Notes under the pieces: generated by a model
The model's input: only the letters and a program-made list of their open reading frames with translations
What the model was told of the DNA's origin: nothing
Database searches by the model: none
Made by a program: the position numbers and the translations under genes
NCBI RefSeq assembly: GCF_002967715.1
Contig: NZ_PUIA01000037.1
Span: 186,001 to 250,000, forward strand
Length of the DNA: 64,000 nt
Direction: 5' to 3'
Origin: Blastopirellula marina
GTDB taxonomy: Bacteria > Planctomycetota > Planctomycetia > Pirellulales > Pirellulaceae
Shown: piece after piece, positions 60,983 to 64,000 of the stretch
Layout: the number at the start of each line of letters is the position of its first letter
Numbering within the stretch: the stretch's first letter is position 1

Positions 60983-63484
60983 CTAATTCCGTGGTAGGCG
61001 CTGCATCAACTCTACGAAGCGGGCTTTCATTTCGGGGCCGCCCATGTCGGGATACAGGGTTTGTAGATAGCGCACGACTTGCTTCGCTTCTTCCGCGTCG
61101 CCAAGTTGGATGTGGCAGCGGGCGATTTCGAGTTTGGCTTCGTACCAGGTTGGGGACTGCGTGCGGCTTTTGCGGCTGATTTGTCGCCAGCGATCAAGGG
61201 CTTGCTGTTGCAGCTCTGCGGTGGTGCCGCGAGAGAGCATGCGGGCAAGGCCTGCCTGCACTTCGGCATCGCCGGGAAGCTGCGCGGCGAGGGTGGTGTA
61301 CAGCTCGATTGCGCGGTCGAGCTTGCCACTGGCGGCCAGGGCTTCCGCTTCGCGCGTGATGATCACCATGCGGGTTGCTTCGTCCAACTGCATCAGGTTC
61401 GGTCGCAGCATGGCGATGACCTTCAGTTCGATCTCGGCGATCTGCTGCCGGATGGCGGGCGAGGCGGAACTGCCCATCTGGCCGAGCGCTTGCAGCACTT
61501 CGAATAGCTGTTGTGGGCTGTCGTTCTGCACTTGTTGCAGTTTGGCCTGGGCCTGATCGAGTTTGCCCAGGCCGACCAGGGCGATGACCTGTAGCGACTG
61601 CAAGCGGCTTCGCCAACCATCGGGGCCGTTGGGGTTCGATCGCAGGGCGACTTCGATCACGGCTCGTGCGTTGTCGTAGCCGTTGTCGGTGTAGTTGAGC
61701 CAGAGCTGCGCGGCGGACTCGGAAGCCAGCCGCATGGTGGCGGTCCACTCGCCGCCGGCGGATTGACCATGGAGGACGACTTGCTCGAAGTAGTCGATCA
61801 CTTTGCGGACGTCTTGCGGAACGAGTTCTTGCTTCGCCTGGGCCGTTTGAAACCACTTGAGCGAGGCCTGACGAACCCCTTCGACCGCCGAGGAGAACTG
61901 CGTTGATGTTGGTGGAATGAGCAGGTACGCCTCGGTGGCGGCCCGCCAATGCCCTTGCGAGAATTCGATCTGCGCGAGCCACATGGCGGCCTGGGCGGCC
62001 GGCTCCCCTTCGCTCCAACGGCTGAGGTTTTCCTGCAGCAACTGAATGTAGGGTTCCAACTGCGGCGGATCGGTTTGCCGGGCCAGTTGCGATTGGTAGT
62101 AGGCTGCCGTCAGGTGGCGTAGTGAAGCGTCTTGTTCGGCGGGAAATTCGAGTGCCGCAGCCCGCAGGCGCTGCACCCCTTCGGCCAGGTTGCCGGCTTC
62201 GATGGCGACGGCCGCCGCGGCCAGACGCAGTTGGTACTCTTCCGACGGCTGGTTGGAAGCACGGGCCGCTTGGGCACCCAGATCGTAGTTCTTCAGTGCT
62301 TCGTCCCAGTTTTTTTGCCGGACGTAGTTCTCGGCGGTGCGGCGCAGCAGGTCGACGTTCTGCATGCCGCCGCTGCTCGCGCTGCCGGTCAACTGCTGCT
62401 CGGCGCGGCGGGCCCAGTACGAACCGTATAGCTGTTCCAGTTCGCGTACGACCGCGGCCGAGCGGCCTTGCCATAGCTGGATGTCTTGCGTGTTCTGTTT
62501 CTCTTCGGCCTGTTTCCAGAGGGCCAGGTAGGTTTCGAAGATGGCGTAATCGAGTTCCGGCGACGAAGTGCCGTCTGCCGCGCGAGCCTTGTTGATCCGC
62601 TGCGTGGCGAGTGCCAAGTTGTTCTGGGCCAGGGCCACGCGAATGTCTTCAGCCCAGGCATCACTGATCACGCTCGGCGGCGGTGGTGGATCCATTTCCA
62701 AGAGCATTGTGGCGGTGCTGCGGGCCTGATCTAACCGGCCCAGGTGGCGCAGTGCGCGGATCGCCAGTAGCTGAGCCGGCCATTTGACCTGGGTGTCGGG
62801 CCGGAGCTTGGTCAGCGGTTCGGCGCGCTGGATGGCCTGGATCATCGCGTTGGTGCGATCCGGCGAATCGGCCGGGTAGCTGAGCCCCTGTTCTTCGGCG
62901 GCTTCGGCCGACTGCAGCATGACTTTGCGCGAGAGGGCCAGTAGCTGGTCTGACGTGAGGGGGAGCTGATTGCCGGCAGCATGCGACAGGCGCAGCAACT
63001 CGTCGACCTTTTCCTGCAATGCCTCGTACTGCTGTAGGACCTGGGCGGAAAGCTGCTGGGCCTGGGCCAGCTTGGTATCGTCGTTGAAGGCCTCCCCTTC
63101 TTGCCGCAGAAGCCGCAGCTGGGCCAACTGGCTATGGGCCGTTTGTACCTGGATGAGGATCGACGTGGCCGGATCGGGGAATTGTTTTTGGAACTGAGGC
63201 AGGACCGCCGCCGCCGAGTTCCAGTAGCGGTCGCGTTCGCTTGGGCGAGCATTGAGCGCGTGCAGCGAATAGGCGCGCACGAGTTCCGCGGCCATCTCTG
63301 CCCGATGTGCAGGCGAAATCTGTTCGGCCATGATCTGCTGCGCGGCGTAGCGCTCGGCCAGGCCAAACAACTGACGATCCAGCAGCCCCTCGATCATCCG
63401 CCGATCGTCCTCCAGCGCAGACTGCGCCCACGTCACGCTGGCGAACGTGAGGAGGGTGATCGTGATGAAGGGAATCATTTTCAT
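60983..63484 (-). CDS. Secreted TPR-repeat protein
   Basis: An 833-residue protein with a signal peptide (about 1-20, W-A-Q-S) and helical pairs over its whole length. TPR-like repeats are clear at about 375-440, 500-560, 640-690 and 730-810. The composition is rich in Ala, Gln and Leu. It is probably a periplasmic or outer-membrane-associated scaffold. An ExbD/TolR gene lies upstream, which suggests a role in energy-coupled transport. Confidence 0.85.
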   Translation of the reverse strand: MKMIPFITITLLTFASVTWAQSALEDDRRMIEGLLDRQLFGLAERYAAQQIMAEQISPAHRAEMAAELVRAYSLHALNARPSERDRYWNSAAAVLPQFQKQFPDPATSILIQVQTAHSQLAQLRLLRQEGEAFNDDTKLAQAQQLSAQVLQQYEALQEKVDELLRLSHAAGNQLPLTSDQLLALSRKVMLQSAEAAEEQGLSYPADSPDRTNAMIQAIQRAEPLTKLRPDTQVKWPAQLLAIRALRHLGRLDQARSTATMLLEMDPPPPPSVISDAWAEDIRVALAQNNLALATQRINKARAADGTSSPELDYAIFETYLALWKQAEEKQNTQDIQLWQGRSAAVVRELEQLYGSYWARRAEQQLTGSASSGGMQNVDLLRRTAENYVRQKNWDEALKNYDLGAQAARASNQPSEEYQLRLAAAAVAIEAGNLAEGVQRLRAAALEFPAEQDASLRHLTAAYYQSQLARQTDPPQLEPYIQLLQENLSRWSEGEPAAQAAMWLAQIEFSQGHWRAATEAYLLIPPTSTQFSSAVEGVRQASLKWFQTAQAKQELVPQDVRKVIDYFEQVVLHGQSAGGEWTATMRLASESAAQLWLNYTDNGYDNARAVIEVALRSNPNGPDGWRSRLQSLQVIALVGLGKLDQAQAKLQQVQNDSPQQLFEVLQALGQMGSSASPAIRQQIAEIELKVIAMLRPNLMQLDEATRMVIITREAEALAASGKLDRAIELYTTLAAQLPGDAEVQAGLARMLSRGTTAELQQQALDRWRQISRKSRTQSPTWYEAKLEIARCHIQLGDAEEAKQVVRYLQTLYPDMGGPEMKARFVELMQRLPRN

Positions 63485-63558
63485 GGCAAGTAAAATTCTG
63501 TCGCCCTTTCAGGGCTAGGAGTTTTTTGGGGATCTCTGTTGGTGGTGATCGATTGGGA

Positions 63559-63597
63559 CGATGGTGATCGCCTGGGAAGGCGTAGCCATCCTACGTT
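63559..63597. repeat. Family B repeat fragment
   Basis: It contains GATGGTGATCGCC and GCGTAGCCATCCTACG, matching the right half of the element at 26402. It lies between the TPR and ExbD genes. Confidence 0.65.
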
Positions 63598-63618
63598 TGA
63601 TTGGGTGATCTGTGCTTT

Positions 63619-64000
63619 CTAATCGGGTTCAACGGCGAACTGGATCTCTTGAAAGTTCAGCACGCGGCCGATGTCGTACACATCGATGACCTGGCCGACG
63701 GGGACCGCTTCGACCGGGTCGATGATTAAGGGAACGTCGTTCTTGATAGAGGCCAACACGCCAAGGATCTCGCGAACTTCCGGCAACTCTTGCGTGCGGC
63801 GTTCGTTGACGGCGTAGGTGAGGTTACCAGGCTCGCCGGTGATGCGGACGACGATTTGTTCGAAGTCTTCGATCTCCAGCTCGCGTTCGGCGGACGAGCC
63901 GACGTTGCTGGGGGGCGAGATACTGCTGGGCAGTGCGTACTCGACAATCTGAAAACTGGCCGTCCACAGAAAGAAGATCAGCAGCAGAAACACGACGTCG
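63619..64000 (-). CDS. ExbD/TolR biopolymer transport protein, partial
   Basis: The frame runs off the window at 64000. The visible part begins D-V-V-F-L-L-L-I-F-F-L-W, the first membrane helix of ExbD/TolR, and continues through a polar linker to a C-terminal periplasmic domain with V-P-L-I-I-D-P and V-I-D-V-Y-D-I. These proteins couple proton flow through ExbB/TolQ to outer-membrane work. The N-terminus is outside the window, so the start is unknown. Confidence 0.85.
   Translation of the reverse strand, partial: DVVFLLLIFFLWTASFQIVEYALPSSISPPSNVGSSAERELEIEDFEQIVVRITGEPGNLTYAVNERRTQELPEVREILGVLASIKNDVPLIIDPVEAVPVGQVIDVYDIGRVLNFQEIQFAVEPD

Noticed and set aside
1-64000. CRISPR arrays, tRNA, rRNA or transposase genes
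   Set aside because: The repeats seen are dispersed palindromes without regular spacers, and no RNA-gene or transposase motif was found.

Overview
The window looks like a piece of a planctomycete chromosome, most likely Pirellulaceae (Blastopirellula/Bremerella-like). This is inferred from gene content, not from a marker gene. The signs are four DUF1559 prepilin-like proteins with the H-P-G-G...D-G-S C-terminal motif, a Tat-exported Gfo/Idh/MocA oxidoreductase divergent from a sulfatase, a Verrucomicrobia/Planctomycetes-restricted small protein (Minf_1886-like), many secreted or membrane proteins of unknown function, and abundant short GC-rich palindromic repeats between genes. I found no rRNA, tRNA, CRISPR array, transposase or phage gene.

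Layout. 0-7 kb: small membrane and coiled-coil proteins, thioredoxin, an ArsC-family protein, a RicT/PSP1-type iron-sulfur protein with two small partners, a VOC protein and two tandem STAS proteins. 7-12 kb: a solitary DNA methyltransferase, folA-thyA (overlapping), a sugar phosphate isomerase-like protein and an iron-type alcohol dehydrogenase. 12-16 kb: a reverse-strand cluster of a Cys-rich membrane protein, two tandem DUF1559 proteins and a DUF4198-like protein. 16-21 kb: a P-II protein and the GlnE adenylyltransferase, both parts of nitrogen signalling. 21-32 kb: an alpha/beta hydrolase, a DUF2752 protein coupled to a large TPR protein, a response regulator, a FIST sensor, thiS-thiG, a polytopic membrane protein and a CoA-binding protein. 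32-39.5 kb: one reverse-strand gene of about 7 kb that encodes two complete UvrA proteins in tandem plus a C-terminal extension containing a twofold repeat. 39.7-48.6 kb: a D-2-hydroxyacid dehydrogenase, a coiled-coil membrane protein, the sulfatase/oxidoreductase pair, a porin-like protein and a vitamin K-dependent carboxylase-like (HTTM) protein. 48.9-52.5 kb: two tandem DUF1559 + lipoprotein modules with matching promoters, and the decayed tail of a third lipoprotein. 52.7-54.9 kb: topoisomerase VI subunit B with no subunit A beside it. 55-64 kb: two small Tyr-rich secreted proteins, a DUF1963-like protein, low-complexity and small membrane proteins, a lower-GC gene that may have been acquired, a large secreted TPR protein, and an ExbD/TolR gene cut by the window end.

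How the genes fit together. GlnB and GlnE are adjacent, and GlnE is a classic P-II target. FolA regenerates the folate that ThyA oxidises. ThiS carries the sulfur that ThiG uses. The DUF1559/lipoprotein modules look like repeatedly duplicated cell-surface units. The most unusual single object is the double UvrA with its repeated C-terminal domain.
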